Shown: one piece after another, positions 19,047 through 20,397 of the stretch | How positions within the stretch are numbered: the stretch's first letter is position 1 | Layout of the letters: every line of letters begins with the position of its first letter | NCBI GenBank assembly: GCA_009801015.1 | Contig: VHZZ01009401.1 | Coordinates: forward strand, 14,632-35,028 | Direction of reading: 5' to 3' | Source: Silene noctiflora | Taxonomy: Eukaryota > Streptophyta > Magnoliopsida > Caryophyllales > Caryophyllaceae | DNA: 20,397 nt | Notes under the pieces: generated by a model | Database searches by the model: none | The model's input: only the letters and a program-made list of their open reading frames with translations | What the model was told of the DNA's origin: nothing | Position numbers and translations under genes: made by a program

Positions 19047-19169
19047 CAATCTAAGTCATATCTAGACGCCACATCTAACTAACATTGTAAACTCCACTTA
19101 TGACATAAAAGTCGGACACGTTTGAAGGCAACACGTAGCAAAAGGAAGAACATCAATTGAACTGCAGAC

Positions 19170-19335
19170 ACTCGGCCGAGTAAAAGCCACTCGGTCGAGT
19201 CACACACACTCGGTCGAGTGCTCAACAAGACCAGAAGACACCATTTCCCTGCCCATATGGCACTCGATCGGTTGCTACTGGTACTCGGTCGAGTTCACTC
19301 TACTCGGTCGAGTACCTCTTTGCACTTGGTCGAGT
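19170..19335. repeat. seven-copy ACTCG-GT-CGAGT array, one orientation
   Basis: Copies start at 19170, 19189, 19208, 19262, 19283, 19302 and 19324. Spacings are 19, 19, 54, 21, 19 and 22 bp. The first has centre GC and is a perfect palindrome; 19262 is degenerate; 19324 has ACTTG in its left arm. All those with an asymmetric centre apart from 19262 read GT on the + strand. Confidence 0.9.
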
Positions 19336-19467
19336 CCTTATGGTTCAAAACACATCCTGAAAACAACAAAACACTAATGGTCGTACCTGCACAAGAACCA
19401 TCATGATGACTCGATGCCATCTCAAGTCACATACTAACAAAGGACAACTAAAAGACAAACAGTTTAG

Positions 19468-19516
19468 GCCTTATGGCCGNTTTACAAACATGTTTAAAAG
19501 TAACGCGCCATAAGGC
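19468..19516. repeat. inverted repeat GCCTTATGGC / GCCATAAGGC
   Basis: An exact 10-bp stem (19468-19477 and 19507-19516) with a 29-base loop that itself contains the palindrome AAACATGTTT. An ambiguous base (n) lies in the loop at 19480. The pair sits just beyond the end of the broken reading frame. Confidence 0.7.
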
Positions 19517-19576
19517 ACCAAATATAATGTAAGAAATCCAATAAACAACCACTAACATGATAACAAGGAAACTAAT

Positions 19577-20397
19577 CTAACAATCATCCTCCTCATCCTC
19601 CTCTTGGCCTGCTCTTGACGATCCCCCAGCATCATATCTCCCGCTGAACCCCGACGACCCTACACCAGGCTCCCCTCCATAGGTAGGTGGAGGAACACCA
19701 TAACCTCCTCCAGGCCACTGCCCCTGGTCGTCCAGTTGACTCCCGTAGTTGGCTCCCCACGGGCCCACGAAGCAACCCCTCTCAAAGCTCTCTGGTGCGC
19801 CCCAAGAAGTCTGGTCCACCCCATAACAGTGAAAGACTCCACTGAAATCCCCCGGTCCTCTCCACCAAGATGGTTGTGCAAGCCTCTCCCTGATCCCCTG
19901 CTGCTGGGTCATCTCATGCAGCCCCCTCTACACCAAGGCGTTGGAAAGCCGCTCAGTCAACTCACTCATCTACATTTGGGGGTCGTGCACCGTTGGGTAA
20001 CCCGAGTACCCATACACGGGTCCTCTCTGCGGTACCAACGGGGTCTCCTTTGGGGTCTCTCTAGCCACTCTAGTCCTCTTGGCTGTGCGGTTCGGCTGGG
20101 CCGGTCTCCTCCTACCCGTAGAGTAAGTCAGCTCCGATAAGTCCATCAGTACATGCCCCGGGATTGAGTAGTCCGGGGTAGGGGATAGCATGTAATCTGT
20201 CCAATCAATCAGATGGTCCACCTCGGGGAGGTTGACCGGGTCGGGCAAGGTCATCTATAAGGTACCCCTAACCCTCCAGGCCAGGGTCTTATCCTCCATC
20301 ACCCTAAGCCACTTCTGGTGAAGGAAGTAGTCCCTATCCATCGCTGGCACGCTCTCAAACATGGCAGGAAAGGTGGGGGAGGGCTCGAAGTTAGCCA
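19577..20397 (-). pseudogene. broken retroelement reading frame with three in-frame TAG stops (partial)
   Basis: One minus-strand frame stays open from the right edge to TAG at 19577-19579, except for TAG codons at 20257-20255, 19972-19970 and 19930-19928. The part before the first stop contains DYFLHQKWLRVMEDKTLAWR. Next come an acidic/aromatic stretch (LPEVDHLIDWTDYML), a basic patch (GRRRP, AKRTRVAR), a Gly/Tyr/Pro-rich region (WPGGGYGVPPPTYGGEPG) and a very acidic end (EEDEEDDC). I do not recognise a protease, reverse transcriptase, RNase H or integrase motif. It could be an extra ORF of a plant gypsy element or a gag-like remnant. The beginning is outside the window. Confidence 0.55.

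Larger units (their letters stand above)
18520..19165. other. non-coding internal region of the retroelement
   Basis: Between the polypurine tract and the second palindrome array I see no credible protein. The stretch holds a second polypurine-like segment (18885-18917) and a perfect hairpin at 19025-19046. The rest is unremarkable AC-rich sequence. Confidence 0.5.

Noticed and set aside
18266..19335. CRISPR-like array reading of the ACTCGGTCGAGT repeats
   Set aside because: The genome is a plant's, the repeats are only 12 bp, spacers are 7-10 bp and orientation varies; they belong to the retroelement.

Overview
The window is nuclear DNA from a flowering plant. Coding exons are split by AT-rich GT-AG introns, both recognisable proteins are plant-type, and several introns and spacers carry small plant transposon relics. 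The frequent Stowaway-type ends and the ACTCG-GT-CGAGT motifs in the retroelement make me lean towards Caryophyllales, perhaps Caryophyllaceae. That taxonomic guess is inference and not demonstrated.

Layout. (1) Bases 220-5590 on the + strand encode a PCF11/PCFS4-type pre-mRNA cleavage and polyadenylation factor: six coding exons, 909 residues as spliced here, an N-terminal CID and two C-terminal zinc fingers. A probable 3' UTR intron follows the stop. (2) Bases about 6870-9080 are a gene-poor spacer holding a short terminal-inverted-repeat element, a Stowaway-like MITE and a CACTA-type terminus. (3) Bases 14712 down to 10088 on the - strand encode a class IV HD-ZIP transcription factor of the ATML1/PDF2 clade: ten coding exons, 731 residues. 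It has a probable 1.4-kb leader intron (14779-16155), a 3' UTR intron (9590-10054) and L1-box motifs near its transcription start. The two genes converge tail to tail. (4) From 17141 to the right edge lies part of a minus-strand LTR retrotransposon, probably Ty3/gypsy. It shows one LTR of about 1.3 kb, a polypurine tract beside it, arrays of a 12-bp near-palindrome, several perfect hairpins and a reading frame broken by three TAG codons.

The genes have no evident shared pathway. The PCF11-like protein acts in general mRNA 3'-end formation, and the HD-ZIP IV protein specifies epidermal (L1) identity. The L1 boxes beside the HD-ZIP IV gene fit the autoregulation known for ATML1/PDF2. I see no radically new system. 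The most unusual structure is the regularly spaced near-palindrome array in the retroelement, whose copies alternate in orientation inside the LTR and keep one orientation in the second cluster.
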